Shown: positions 45,756-55,204 of the stretch, piece after piece | Position numbering within the stretch: position 1 is the first letter of the stretch | Layout of the letters: each line of letters starts with the position of its first letter | Position numbers and translations under genes: made by a program | The notes under the pieces: generated by a model | The model's input: the letters and a program-made list of their open reading frames with translations, nothing else | Database searches by the model: none | What the model was told of the DNA's origin: nothing | Assembly: GCF_001512295.1 (NCBI RefSeq) | Contig: NZ_LNUP01000011.1 | Location: forward strand, 689,781 to 753,780 | DNA length: 64,000 nt | Direction: 5' to 3' | DNA from: Pseudomonas sp. EpS/L25 | GTDB lineage: Bacteria > Pseudomonadota > Gammaproteobacteria > Pseudomonadales > Pseudomonadaceae

Positions 45756-46700
45756 TCAGCGACTGTAGGTCGAACGCTTCAACGTGGCTTCGTTGTTTCT
45801 CTGGGCGGCTGGCCGTTCCGGATTGTCCGTGGGCAGGTACAACAGGCGTGTGGCCAGCACTTCGCGGCGGGGTTTGATGTCCGGACGCAAAGCGCCGCGC
45901 TGGGTCCGGTCGAAGTCACGCAGCTCCACCACCTGCATGCCGTCCTGGGCCGGCACCACGAAAACGGGCAGGTTGGCGTGGATCATGGCGTCGTAACGGC
46001 TTTCCTCACCGAACCACAGCATGGCCCTGGGATGAGGCGCGATCTTCTTGTGCCTGACCAGGATGTCGTCATCCGCCATACGGATCAGCGCCTGGTGCTC
46101 CTGCCACTCCGGCGTGCGATCCAGGGCGATGTGCTCTCGATCCGCGCGGGCCAGGGCCAGCGTCTTGAGCTGCTCGCGGACTTTCGCCACCGTGACCCTC
46201 TCGCCTCCGGCGGTATGGCCGGCCCAGGTGAAGGTCAGCTGGCGTACCGGATCAGGGAAACCGTGCACCTTGCGGATCAACTGCTTGGTATTGAAGGCCC
46301 CGCCCAGTGCCTTGCGCATGATCCGCGGCCGGGCTTCCGGTGCCAGTTCCAGCTCCAGCCGGGTCTGCTCGATGGCTGCGCTGAAGGCATGCTTGCACGC
46401 GTTGATGGCGAGGATTTCCTTCACCAGGGGTTCGCCCAGGGCGATGTAGCCCGGCAGGCGGCTGACCGTTCCGGGCGCCTGCCCAGGTTGGAGGTGAAAG
46501 GCCAGCAGGGCTTCCCGTGTCAGCTCCACTGCCGCACTGCCCTCGAAGGCCTCGACCTCGATGAGATCGGGCACTCGTTGCTGGGTCAACAGCGGCAGCC
46601 GCCAGACCTTGGCCGCCACTACCCGGCTCGGCCACAACTCATTGAAGGCGACGATACTCGCCTGGAGGTTCTCGAAGGCGCTCTTGATGTCTTCGTACAT
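45756..46700 (-). CDS. tus: DNA replication terminus site-binding protein (Tus)
   Basis: A 314-residue Tus/Ter-family protein, similar in length to E. coli Tus (309). Matching landmarks are the N-terminal coiled helices, VSRLPGYIALG (E. coli RLPG region), AINACKHAF, LTFTWAGHT (E. coli LRFGWANK), RTPEWQEHQALIRMADDD, PHPRAMLWFG and the C-terminal RLLYLPTD. Tus binds Ter DNA and blocks replication forks from one side. Such genes are uncommon on Pseudomonas chromosomes and better known from plasmids. No exact E. coli-type Ter was found nearby. Two decayed relatives lie at 36570 and 40285. Confidence 0.88.
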   Translation of the reverse strand: MYEDIKSAFENLQASIVAFNELWPSRVVAAKVWRLPLLTQQRVPDLIEVEAFEGSAAVELTREALLAFHLQPGQAPGTVSRLPGYIALGEPLVKEILAINACKHAFSAAIEQTRLELELAPEARPRIMRKALGGAFNTKQLIRKVHGFPDPVRQLTFTWAGHTAGGERVTVAKVREQLKTLALARADREHIALDRTPEWQEHQALIRMADDDILVRHKKIAPHPRAMLWFGEESRYDAMIHANLPVFVVPAQDGMQVVELRDFDRTQRGALRPDIKPRREVLATRLLYLPTDNPERPAAQRNNEATLKRSTYSR

Positions 46701-46796
46701 TGCAGACTCCAGCCAGATAACTGCCAGATTGTAGCATTTGAGCGCCTTATTGCCTTGTTTTGATTACCTTGCATAGAGGTAGGACAAATAGATTGC

Positions 46797-48374
46797 TTAT
46801 GTTATAGGGGTGGTATTATTTTGCTCAGGAGTTAATATCTGGGTGAACTGAGCCTTGCCATCCAGATCTCGCAGAGCGATCGTCAGCTGCCCTGACTGGC
46901 CATCGATTTCCACCTCGCCGAAGAACTGAAAACCGGCCAAGGGCGAGGTATTGGGCTTGGGTGGTGCCTTCTGGAAGACCACCTCCGGACCGAAGGTGCC
47001 ATCCAGCGGATTGGGGCCGAAGCTGCCGGCGTTGAGCGGCCCGGCGACGAATTCCCAGAAGGGTTCGAAGTCCTGGAAAGCGGCGCGATCCGGGTGATAG
47101 TGGTGCGCCGCGCAGTAATGCACGTCACCCGTCAGCCAGACGGTATTGCGGATGCGTTGGCGAGCGATGAAGCTCAGCAACTCCGCGATCTCCAGCTCCC
47201 TGCCCTTCGGAGCACCCGGATCGCCATTGGCGATCGCCTCCCAGCGCGCCTGCCCCTGGGCATCCTTGCCGTCGGGGACCTGCAGGCCGATGGGCATGTC
47301 CGCGGCGATGACCTTCCAGGTGGCTCGCGAGGCCTGCAGCTGGCCCTTCAACCAGTCCAGTTGCTCGCGCCCAAGGAAAGCCCCCGCCCCACCGACGTCG
47401 TGGCCCAGGTTGCTGTCGTTGCCCGCGCGATAGCTGCGCATGTCCAGCACGAAGACGTCCAGCAGCGGACCATAGGCGATCTGCCGATAGATGCGCCCTG
47501 CCCCGTCGGCCGAAACGCCGCGCATGGGGGCGTACTCCAGGAATGCCTGGCGCGCCCTCTGGCTCAGGACGCCGATATCCTTCACCTGGTAACGGTCATC
47601 CAGCTCCTTGGTCGGCGACCAGTTGTTGGTGGTTTCATGATCGTCCCACTGCCACACCTGCGGCACCTCGGCATTGAAGCGGCACAAATGATCGTCCATC
47701 AGGTTGTAGCGATAGTTGCCGCGAAATTCAGCCAGCGTCTCGGCCACCTTGCTCTTGGCTTCCGTGGTGAGATTGCGCCAGATGCGGCCCTCTTCCACGG
47801 TCATTTGCGCCGGCACCGGCCCGTCCGCATAGATGGTGTCGCCACTGTGCAGGAAGAAATCTGGGCGGCGTTCGCGCATGGCGGTGTAGATCCGCATGCC
47901 GCCAATATCGGGATTGATGCCGAAGCCCTGGCCAACGGTGTCGGCCCCCCAGACGAAGCGAACGTCGCCGCGCTGACCCGGAGCCGCGCGCAGATGGCCC
48001 GTGACGGCCTCGCTGAGCGCTCCGCTATCCACATCTTCGAAGCGGACCCGATAGAAGATGCGCTGATCGGCGGGCAATCCGCGCAGATCGATGCGCGCCG
48101 TGTAGTCCTGGATCGCGGTGGCGACGGGCCCGACGACCTTGCGCGCCGAGCTGAAACTTTCCCGGGTATCCCACTCCACCAACAGGCGCGCCGGCTTGTC
48201 CGTGCGACTCCAGATCAGGGCGCGATCCCGGGTGACATCACCGGCCTGCACCCCATCGGTGATGGCGGGACGCCCACCGGGCGCAGCCCAGGTACGGGAG
48301 CCCAGGGCCGGTAGCAGCAGCGTAGCGCCCAGGCCTTGCAGGACACGACGACGATCGGGACGGGTCAGGGACAT
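46797..48374 (-). CDS. phoD: Alkaline phosphatase D (PhoD)
   Basis: A 525-residue PhoD-family phosphodiesterase/phosphatase. The Tat signal is clear (PDRRRVLQGLGATLLL). The N-terminal PhoD_N domain (about 40–130) is followed by the metallophosphatase domain with HSGDTIYADGP, WDDHETTNN and WLTGDVHYCAAHHYHP, which hold the Fe/Ca ligands. It acts in the periplasm or outside the cell under phosphate limitation. The ATG at 48374 begins the signal peptide. A 16-base direct repeat occurs once in its last codons and once 91 bases upstream of its start. A Pho box was not identified with confidence. Confidence 0.93.
   Translation of the reverse strand: MSLTRPDRRRVLQGLGATLLLPALGSRTWAAPGGRPAITDGVQAGDVTRDRALIWSRTDKPARLLVEWDTRESFSSARKVVGPVATAIQDYTARIDLRGLPADQRIFYRVRFEDVDSGALSEAVTGHLRAAPGQRGDVRFVWGADTVGQGFGINPDIGGMRIYTAMRERRPDFFLHSGDTIYADGPVPAQMTVEEGRIWRNLTTEAKSKVAETLAEFRGNYRYNLMDDHLCRFNAEVPQVWQWDDHETTNNWSPTKELDDRYQVKDIGVLSQRARQAFLEYAPMRGVSADGAGRIYRQIAYGPLLDVFVLDMRSYRAGNDSNLGHDVGGAGAFLGREQLDWLKGQLQASRATWKVIAADMPIGLQVPDGKDAQGQARWEAIANGDPGAPKGRELEIAELLSFIARQRIRNTVWLTGDVHYCAAHHYHPDRAAFQDFEPFWEFVAGPLNAGSFGPNPLDGTFGPEVVFQKAPPKPNTSPLAGFQFFGEVEIDGQSGQLTIALRDLDGKAQFTQILTPEQNNTTPIT
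46803..46818 (+). repeat. 16-base direct repeat, copy 1
   Basis: TATAGGGGTGGTATTA occurs here, within the last codons of phoD and about 100 bases before the tus start, and again at 48465–48480. The two exact copies bracket phoD. They may be an insertion scar or protein-binding sites. Confidence 0.7.
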
Positions 48375-48464
48375 GGCAGGTGCCTCCGGCGGAAAAGCCC
48401 TAGCACTACCCCGCCCTGATGACCTGGTTGTGACAACGAGGAGTATCCAAGGGCGGCCATCGAC

Positions 48465-48480
48465 TATAGGGGTGGTATTA
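48465..48480 (+). repeat. 16-base direct repeat, copy 2
   Basis: The second exact copy of TATAGGGGTGGTATTA, in the divergent gap between phoD and aroA, in the same orientation as copy 1. Confidence 0.7.
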
Positions 48481-48578
48481 CGCGCCAACATGCCTGGGCC
48501 TGAACGGCGTGAAATGGCATCATGGCGCCTTTGTTGCGACCCGCCGCCATGGCCGTCGCGAAGTTGCCTGGAGCCCCC

Positions 48579-49847
48579 ATGTCCGCGAGACCCTACATCA
48601 CCGTCACCCCTCCCAACATCGCGCTGCAGGGTCGGATCGCCCCGCCCGGCTCCAAGTCCATCACCAACCGGGCGCTGCTGCTGGCGGCCTTGGCCAAGGG
48701 TACCAGCCGTCTCTCCGGTGCGCTCAAGAGCGACGACACGCGCCACATGTCCGAAGCGCTGCGGCAGATGGGCGTCACCATCGACGAACCCGACGCCACC
48801 ACCTTCGTGGTGACGAGCTCCGGCCGCCTGCAACGCCCTGAGCAGCCCCTGTTCCTGGGCAACGCGGGGACCGCCGTGCGCTTCCTTACCGCGGCAGTGG
48901 CGACCGTCGACGGCGACGTGACCCTGACCGGCGACGCCTACATGCAGAAAAGGCCCATCGGGCCCCTGCTGGAAACCTTGAGCGCCAACGGCATCCAGGT
49001 GGACGCTCCCACTGGGTGTCCCCCGGTTACGGTAGCGGGCCAGGGTCGCCTGAACGCCCGCCGCTTCGAGGTGGACGCCGGTCTTTCCAGCCAGTACGTC
49101 TCCGCCCTGCTGATGCTCGCCGCCCTGGGCCGCGAGCCCGTGGACGTCGCCCTGCGCGGCAGCGAGATCGGTGCCCGTGGTTACGTCGATCTCACCGTGG
49201 CCGCCATGCGTGCCTTCGGTGCCGAGGTGGAGCAGCTCGATGCGGCTACCTGGCGCGTCGCCCCGACCGGCTACGTCGCCCGTGACTACTTCATCGAGCC
49301 GGATGCGTCCGCCGCCACCTATCTCTGGGCCGCCCAAGCCCTGACCGGCGGCGCCATCGACCTGGGCGTGGCCGACGCTGCCTTCACCCAGCCCGATGCC
49401 AAGGCGCGTGAATTCATTGCCGCCTTCCCGCGGCTGCCGGCCGTCATCGATGGCTCGCAGATGCAGGACGCCATTCCTACCCTGGCGGTGCTGGCGGCGT
49501 TCAACGAGACCCCGGTGCGCTTCGTCGGGCTGGCCAACCTGCGCGTCAAGGAGTGCGACCGCGTCGCGGCCCTGCACGACGGCCTGAACGCCATCCTCCC
49601 CGGCCTGGCAGCGGTCGAGGGAGACGACCTGCTGGTCGCTGCCGATCCGACGCTGGCCGGCAGCCAGGTCGAGGCGGTGATCGAAACCCACGCGGATCAC
49701 CGCATCGCCATGAGCTTCGCCTTGGCGGGCCTCAGGGTGGCCGGCATTCGCATTCTCGACCCGGAGTGCGTCGGCAAGACCTATCCTGAGTACTGGAATG
49801 CCTTGCGCAGTTTGAATGTCCAACTGAGCGAGGGTGTCGAAGCCTGA
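48579..49847 (+). CDS. aroA: 3-phosphoshikimate 1-carboxyvinyltransferase (EPSP synthase)
   Basis: A 422-residue EPSP synthase catalysing the sixth shikimate-pathway step from shikimate-3-phosphate and PEP. Visible motifs are PPGSKSITNRALLLAALA, LFLGNAGTAVRFL, LSSQYVSALLM, NLRVKECDRV and ETHADHRIAMSFA. The PEP-site motif reads GTAVRF where the enterobacterial enzyme has GTAMRP. In many pseudomonads AroA is fused to TyrA, so this stand-alone enzyme may be the only copy or an additional one. The ATG at 48579 gives the family N-terminus. Confidence 0.93.
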   Translation: MSARPYITVTPPNIALQGRIAPPGSKSITNRALLLAALAKGTSRLSGALKSDDTRHMSEALRQMGVTIDEPDATTFVVTSSGRLQRPEQPLFLGNAGTAVRFLTAAVATVDGDVTLTGDAYMQKRPIGPLLETLSANGIQVDAPTGCPPVTVAGQGRLNARRFEVDAGLSSQYVSALLMLAALGREPVDVALRGSEIGARGYVDLTVAAMRAFGAEVEQLDAATWRVAPTGYVARDYFIEPDASAATYLWAAQALTGGAIDLGVADAAFTQPDAKAREFIAAFPRLPAVIDGSQMQDAIPTLAVLAAFNETPVRFVGLANLRVKECDRVAALHDGLNAILPGLAAVEGDDLLVAADPTLAGSQVEAVIETHADHRIAMSFALAGLRVAGIRILDPECVGKTYPEYWNALRSLNVQLSEGVEA

Positions 49848-49874
49848 CGCGCGCCAGTCACAGGGAAGCCACGA

Positions 49875-52800
49875 ATGTCGATTTCTTCGCTCGAGCAGCA
49901 GGCGCTGGCGCAGCTGACGTCCCACGCCCTGATCGTCACCGATCGCCAGGGACGCATCGAGCGCTGGAATCGCGGGGCCGAGCTGCTCTGTGGCTGGTCG
50001 GCGACGGATACCCTCGGCTGGCTACTCTCTGACTTGCTGGCAGCGGAACGAGATGGCAGCTTCCTCGCCACGGCCCAGCACCAGGCGCTGATCGAGGAGC
50101 ACGGCCGGGGGGCGGGCTGGATCGGCGTCCGCAGCGGGGAGACTCGCTGGGTGGAGGTGGCGACCACGGCGCTGAAGGAGGCCGACGAGGTCAGGGGCTT
50201 CGTCCACGTCCTGCAGGATCGCAGCGAACAGCTGGTGACCGAGGAGCGGGTGCGGCTGGCCCAGCAGGTCGGCCGGGTGGGCACCTTCGAGTTACTGCCC
50301 GGGGAATCCCGCTTGCTGGTTTCCTCGGGCTTCTGCCATCTATGGGGATTGCCCGAGAAGCGCAGCTATCCACTGGACGAACTGGTCAAGCAACTGCACC
50401 CGGACGACGTCGGCAATCTGCGCACCCTGACCTCCACCCCTGACGACGACGCCCTGGACTACCTGGAATACCGCATCCGCCGCGCCGACACCGGCGAAGA
50501 GCGCTGGCTCGGCCGGCGCGGCCAACTGATGACCGGCCAGGGTACGGGACGCTACCTCGGCGTGTGCTACGACATCACCGAGCGCAAGCGTAACGAAGCC
50601 GCCATCACCGAACGGGACGTCTGGTTGCAGGAGCTCTACCACGGCATGCGCGAGGGCTTCTACACGGCCCAGGCCATTCGCGACGCCGACGGGCGGATGC
50701 AGGATTTCCGCTTCTTGGAGGTCAATCCCATCTTCTCCAGCCTCACCGGCGTCCCGCTGGAGCAGGTTGTGGGCAAGACGCTGCGCGAATCCCTGCCGCA
50801 ATTGCAGGCGGATTTGCTGCCGGCCTATGCCGACTTCATGAACTCGGATGCGGAGTTCATCCAGTTCGACATCCTGCTGCACCTGCCGCGCGAGCACTGG
50901 TACGAGGTACGGGCGCATCGCCTACCCGGTGATCGCTTCGCCGTGCTGTTCATCGACATCAGCGGTCATCGCCGGCAGTCCCAGGAGCTGGCGCGCAACG
51001 AGGCGCAGCTGCGGGCCATCATCAACTCCATCGACCAGATGGTCTGGGCCACCCGCCCCGACGGTCACCATTTCTACTTCAACGACCGCTGGTACGAGTT
51101 CACTGGCGTGCCCGAGGGCTCCACGGAAGGCGAAGGCTGGGCCAATGTCTTCCACCCCGACGACCAGGAACGCACCTGGAAGGTCTGGCACCACAGCCTC
51201 AGCACCGGCGAGCCCTATCACATCGAATACCGGCTGCGGCACCGCTCCGGGCGCTATCGCTGGGTGCTCGGCCGGGCCCAGCCGGTCCGCGATGCCATGG
51301 GGCGGATCGAGCAGTGGTTCGGTACCTGCACCGACATCCAGAGCATCGTGGACGCCCGCGAGGTGCTCACCCGCTCGCGCCAGGAACTCGAACAGCAGAT
51401 CGAACTGCGGACTCGCGAGCGCGACCGGATGTGGCGCATCAGCCACGACCTCATGGTGATCTGCCACGCCGATGGCGAGGTCAAGACGGTCAACAGCGCG
51501 GCGACCCGTCTGCTGGGTCGCCGCGAGACCGATCTGGCCACCCTGCAATTGACCGAGCTGGTCCATCCCGATGACCAGCGCCAGGTGTTCGACACCCTGC
51601 GCAACCTGGGCTCGCGCCAGGGCGCCGCCAGCCTCAGGGCCCGCGTACGAGCCCGTGACGGTAGCTATCGTGTCCTCGACTGGACGGCCAGTGCCGAAGA
51701 CGACCTCATCTACGCCGTGGGCCGGGACGTCACCGAACAGCAGGAATTGCAGGAACAGCTGCGTCAGGCGCAGAAGATGGAAGCGGTCGGCCAGCTCACC
51801 GGCGGCATCGCCCACGACTTCAACAACTTGCTGACCGGCATCATGGGCAGCCTGGACATGCTGCAGCGCCATCACAAGGCCGGACGCCAGGAGAAGTTCG
51901 ATCAGTATCTCAACTCCGCCCTGACCTCCGCCCAGCGCGCGGCAGCCCTCACCCAGCGGCTGCTGGCCTTCTCCCGGCGCCAGGCGCTGGATCTGCAGCC
52001 GATCCAGGTCAACGATAGCGTGCGCTCCATGGAGGAGCTGCTGCTGCGCAGCCTGCGCGGCGACATCGGCCTGGTGCTGGATCTGCACGCCGACCTCTGG
52101 CAGGCGCTGACGGACGCCCACCAGCTGGAAAGCGCCCTGCTCAACCTGGTCCTCAACGCCCGCGATGCCCTGCCCGATGGCGGGACGATCCGCATCGAGA
52201 CGCGCAATGTCTACCTGAGCGAGAGCGGCAACGGCCTGGATGCGGTGAGCGCCGGCGACTACGTCGCCCTGCTGGTGACTGACGACGGTACCGGGATGCC
52301 GCCGGAAGTCATGGCACGGGCCTTCGATCCCTTCTTCACCACCAAGCCCATCGGCCAGGGCACGGGGCTGGGCCTGTCGATGATCTACGGCTATGCCAAG
52401 CAGTCCAAGGGCCACGTCCGCCTCGACTCCCTCCCCGGGCGTGGTACCACCGTGGGTCTGTACCTCCCACGCTACCTGGGGGCCGATGTCGAGGTGCCGC
52501 GTGCTACGCCCTCGACCGTGACGCCCAACGGGGCCGGCAAGACCATCCTGGTGGTCGAGGACGAACCCGTGGTCCGGCAGATGGTGGTGGAGCTGCTGAG
52601 GGAGCTGGGCTATGCGACGCTGCAAGCCGAGGACGCCCGGGGCGCCCTGCCGATCCTGGAAGGCACGCGTCCCATCGATCTACTGCTGTCGGATGTCGGC
52701 CTACCCGGCATGAACGGTCGCCAACTGGCGGAAATCGCCCGCCAGCGCCGGCCCGGCCTCAAGGTCGTCTTCGCCACCGGCTATGCCGAGGGTGCCCACC

Positions 52801-52946
52801 TGGAGGGCTACCTGGAACCAGGGATGACCCTGATCGCCAAGCCCTTCAACCTGGACGTGCTGGCGGCTCGCATCGGTGAGACCCTGGCCGCCGCGGACAC
52901 CGACCTCAAAGCTGATGCTGCCCACCTGCACGACGTCGATAGTTGA
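49875..52946 (+). CDS. Five-PAS hybrid histidine kinase
   Basis: A 1023-residue soluble hybrid kinase without membrane spans. About five PAS/PAC modules occupy residues 1–625 (for example [14 protein letters not shown]-like start, HPDD motifs at 175, 427 and 564). A HisKA domain follows with His647 ([13 protein letters not shown]), then HATPase ([25 protein letters not shown]) and a C-terminal receiver with Asp940. The HDFNNLL motif is typical of PAS-type hybrid kinases with an attached receiver. It starts 27 bases after aroA. Signal and partner regulator are unknown. Confidence 0.92.
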   Translation: MSISSLEQQALAQLTSHALIVTDRQGRIERWNRGAELLCGWSATDTLGWLLSDLLAAERDGSFLATAQHQALIEEHGRGAGWIGVRSGETRWVEVATTALKEADEVRGFVHVLQDRSEQLVTEERVRLAQQVGRVGTFELLPGESRLLVSSGFCHLWGLPEKRSYPLDELVKQLHPDDVGNLRTLTSTPDDDALDYLEYRIRRADTGEERWLGRRGQLMTGQGTGRYLGVCYDITERKRNEAAITERDVWLQELYHGMREGFYTAQAIRDADGRMQDFRFLEVNPIFSSLTGVPLEQVVGKTLRESLPQLQADLLPAYADFMNSDAEFIQFDILLHLPREHWYEVRAHRLPGDRFAVLFIDISGHRRQSQELARNEAQLRAIINSIDQMVWATRPDGHHFYFNDRWYEFTGVPEGSTEGEGWANVFHPDDQERTWKVWHHSLSTGEPYHIEYRLRHRSGRYRWVLGRAQPVRDAMGRIEQWFGTCTDIQSIVDAREVLTRSRQELEQQIELRTRERDRMWRISHDLMVICHADGEVKTVNSAATRLLGRRETDLATLQLTELVHPDDQRQVFDTLRNLGSRQGAASLRARVRARDGSYRVLDWTASAEDDLIYAVGRDVTEQQELQEQLRQAQKMEAVGQLTGGIAHDFNNLLTGIMGSLDMLQRHHKAGRQEKFDQYLNSALTSAQRAAALTQRLLAFSRRQALDLQPIQVNDSVRSMEELLLRSLRGDIGLVLDLHADLWQALTDAHQLESALLNLVLNARDALPDGGTIRIETRNVYLSESGNGLDAVSAGDYVALLVTDDGTGMPPEVMARAFDPFFTTKPIGQGTGLGLSMIYGYAKQSKGHVRLDSLPGRGTTVGLYLPRYLGADVEVPRATPSTVTPNGAGKTILVVEDEPVVRQMVVELLRELGYATLQAEDARGALPILEGTRPIDLLLSDVGLPGMNGRQLAEIARQRRPGLKVVFATGYAEGAHLEGYLEPGMTLIAKPFNLDVLAARIGETLAAADTDLKADAAHLHDVDS

Positions 52947-53124
52947 GCGGGCTCTGGCCGGTTCCGCGACGAAAGCAGCGGGCGAAGTAGGCGGGATCGG
53001 CGAAACCCAGGGCCTCGGCGATTTCCGCGACCGGGGCCTGGGTGAAGGTTAGATTGCGCCGCGCCTGCAGCAGCAGTCGCTGATGGGCGATCGCCAAGTC
53101 GCGGCACAGCATGTTCAGGTCCAC
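52906..53124 (-). pseudogene. C-terminal fragment of an AraC-family regulator
   Basis: About 70 codons encode the second half of an AraC DNA-binding domain (IAHQRLLLQARRNL, then VAEIAEALGFADPAYFARCFRRGTG). They resemble the end of the AraC regulator at 59103–59975. The ligand domain and first helix-turn-helix are missing, and the upstream sequence is unrelated. The end overlaps the kinase gene by 41 bases. Not expected to function alone. Confidence 0.75.
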
Positions 53125-53311
53125 CCGGAAACGCCCACCGTCATGGCCTGCCGTACGCCAGGCTATGCGCCTTGACTTGCCCGGTGCCGGCCCCTGCGTC
53201 CCACTCGGTTTGCTCCAGCGACCGCGTCCTTGGCGGCTAGTCCTCTTGCCAGCAAGTAGCCAGAGACACGTTAGGCGGGCTGGCTAGCCATGAAAAGGGA
53301 CTACTGAGACA

Positions 53312-53343
53312 GAAAAGCCCCTAATGATTGCTCATCAGGGGCT
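53312..53343 (-). terminator. Rho-independent terminator of the 53360–53983 gene
   Basis: On the minus strand an interrupted 12-base-pair stem (AGCCCCTGATGA / TCATTAGGGGCT, one mismatch) with a four-base loop is followed by UUUUC. Confidence 0.8.
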
Positions 53344-53359
53344 GGTGGTTTTCGATGTC

Positions 53360-53983
53360 TCAACGGGCCGCGAAATCGAAGGACCACAGGCCGTTCTGAC
53401 GGGTCAGGGTGACATCCACCTCGGTCGCGGTGACAGGCGCGACGTACTGGGTCATGTCGGAGAAGTTCTGCACGATGTACGTCTGACCAACCATGGGAGG
53501 CGTGGCCACCATGAAGTAGAAATTCGGCTCGTATTCGAAACTCACCGTCATGCGTGCGTCGACCTTGGGCATGGTTACCACAGGCCGCCCATTGACGTAC
53601 CAGTTGCTATCCAACTGGATGTAGGGATTGGTGCTATTGATGACCCCGCACTGCTGCGGAGTGAGCTTCTCCAATGCCAAGGAGGAGGATGCCGGTTGAA
53701 GGATCGGCGACAACCCACTGGGACTGACCGCTTGCAGCAAATTACCTGGAGATGCCTGGTGACGTCCCGAAATGATGACGTTACCCGGCTTTTCGCCCAC
53801 GGTAGTCACATCGGTTTCGATGACCGCCTCGTAGGTAAAGGACTCGGTAGCCCCAGCCGACCCCGTCAGTATCTGCCAGGCATGGATACGGTAATCACGT
53901 TGCGGATTCTGGGGTTTGAGGAAGACCAATACGGTCTTGCCCTGCATATCGTCGACAGCGAAGTTTACGTTGAAAACGGTCAT
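53360..53983 (-). CDS. Hypothetical 207-residue beta-rich protein
   Basis: I do not recognise a family. The protein has no signal peptide, membrane span or catalytic motif. It is rich in aromatic and valine-alternating strands (VNFAVDDMQGKTVLVFL, FEYEPNFYFMVATPP, EVDVTLTRQNGLWSFDF), which suggests a beta-sandwich, perhaps a ligand-binding or secreted structural protein. An AAGGAA ribosome site precedes the ATG and a good terminator follows, so it is a real single-gene unit. It lies upstream of the sigma factor operon's 3' end, in lower-G+C DNA. Confidence 0.7.
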   Translation of the reverse strand: MTVFNVNFAVDDMQGKTVLVFLKPQNPQRDYRIHAWQILTGSAGATESFTYEAVIETDVTTVGEKPGNVIISGRHQASPGNLLQAVSPSGLSPILQPASSSLALEKLTPQQCGVINSTNPYIQLDSNWYVNGRPVVTMPKVDARMTVSFEYEPNFYFMVATPPMVGQTYIVQNFSDMTQYVAPVTATEVDVTLTRQNGLWSFDFAAR

Positions 53984-54241
53984 GGTGTGTTCCTTGCTCG
54001 CGGTATTGGCAACGACAGGATGTCGAAGCTTGCCTGCCCTGACGTTCAGGTCATGATTTTGTGAATTCTTACCTGGCCGCTTAGATAATGACCTGAGTAA
54101 CGGATAGTTACCTGATTTTTGAAAAGCGCTTCACACCAAATAAGAAAACGCGTCAGTAGAAGGTCGACGACATGGCCGAGGGAGTTCACAGCGGCGCTGT
54201 CTAGACACGTCCTGAATCGATGAGAATATGGAGAGACCACG

Positions 54242-54505
54242 ATGGTCAAGGTCAATGTGACAGTTGAATCCCCTAGCGGCACCCAGAAGGAAAACGTCAA
54301 AGCCATAATGGTCGGCGATGCTCGATGGGGAGAAAACGGGGCTGCCTACAATACCTCTAAGCAGGTGGAGTCCGGGACGCGCACGGTAACTGTAACTAAA
54401 ACGACACACCCGAAGGAAATCAAAAAAGACCATTTGATTCCAGAGCACGACTCAACATTAAAGATTGAAGTAAAAGACACTGAAATAGTGATCACTCAAG
54501 TTTAG
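54242..54505 (+). CDS. Hypothetical 87-residue protein
   Basis: A small acidic-basic mixed protein with no recognised family; it is rich in Thr, Val and Lys and looks like an all-beta domain (KVNVTVESPSGTQ, TRTVTVTKTTHPKEI, LKIEVKDTEIVITQV). A GGAGAG ribosome site precedes the ATG. Base composition is clearly more A+T-rich than the neighbours, a sign of transfer. It is convergent with the collar-protein gene and ends with a hairpin. Confidence 0.65.
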   Translation: MVKVNVTVESPSGTQKENVKAIMVGDARWGENGAAYNTSKQVESGTRTVTVTKTTHPKEIKKDHLIPEHDSTLKIEVKDTEIVITQV

Positions 54506-54522
54506 CCAGCCCTCATGACCAA

Positions 54523-54546
54523 GGCCAGGTCTTATTGGACCTGGCC
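54523..54546. terminator. Hairpin between convergent genes
   Basis: A perfect nine-base-pair stem (GGCCAGGTC / GACCTGGCC) with a six-base loop lies 18 bases after the 87-residue gene. There is no proper U-tract on either strand, so it may be a weak terminator or mRNA-end stabiliser. Confidence 0.5.
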
Positions 54547-54577
54547 CACTGAGATGGTGGAGTTGAGACAATCACCC

Positions 54578-55204
54578 TCAGAAAGCTCGTATGAGGAAAT
54601 GCACGTACTGGTTCTTCATACGAGTTTCCTCGCTCACCCGCGCATTCTTGATTTTCTCAGTATCCGCCATTGCGTTCTGGCTAAAATCTTGAGCACCCTG
54701 CTGCCCTCCCCTGGAAGGGGATGAGGCCTTTTCATACTGGTGCTCGTGTTCCTGCAGCGCATCGTACTGCAGGCTGCCGACGGCATTGCCACTCCAGCCT
54801 CCAGGCCCCTGCTCGGATCGCGAACTTGCATCCGGGTCTCGCGGCTGCTGAGCATTTTCCAAACCCAGGGGATCGGTAGCGCCTCCACTGACGCCTCGCA
54901 ACACCCGCCCCCGGTAGTCGGGTAGCTGAAAATATCCTGGTTGAATGTTTCCCTGGGCATCCTGGCCCTGGCCGTAGATGAAACCTATTGCACGAAAGAG
55001 CCTGGGATAGCGGGCGATAGCGACACTACCGCCATCGCACAGCAGCCATCCTTGCCGGGCCAGACGCAATCGATAGGCCTGCAATTGCCCAGGTGGATAG
55101 GGAGCCTGCGCATTTCGAGGCTGATCGAAGGCCACGGGGCCGGCATAGGCGATCACTCCACCGATTGGCTGCGCTGCCTCCAGGGCGCTCAGATATCGGC
55201 GCAT
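54578..55204 (-). CDS. Phage-tail-collar-domain protein
   Basis: A 208-residue protein with a tail-collar domain: GWLLCDGGSVAIARYPRLFRAIG, then YFQLPDYRGRVLRGVSGG. The C-terminal half is Gln/Ser-rich and ends NQYVHFLIRAF, like tail-fibre tips that end in a conserved aromatic strand. Collar domains bind at the tips of phage tails or of microcin/adhesin-like particles. No other phage gene is near. Its start lies inside the end of the 972-residue gene (16-base overlap), so it is translationally coupled and probably works with that protein. Confidence 0.85.
   Translation of the reverse strand: MRRYLSALEAAQPIGGVIAYAGPVAFDQPRNAQAPYPPGQLQAYRLRLARQGWLLCDGGSVAIARYPRLFRAIGFIYGQGQDAQGNIQPGYFQLPDYRGRVLRGVSGGATDPLGLENAQQPRDPDASSRSEQGPGGWSGNAVGSLQYDALQEHEHQYEKASSPSRGGQQGAQDFSQNAMADTEKIKNARVSEETRMKNQYVHFLIRAF

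Noticed and set aside
46791-46805. TTATGTTATAGG as an E. coli-type Ter site
   Set aside because: It shares only part of the E. coli core (ATGTTGTAACTA) and lacks the critical GTAAC end.
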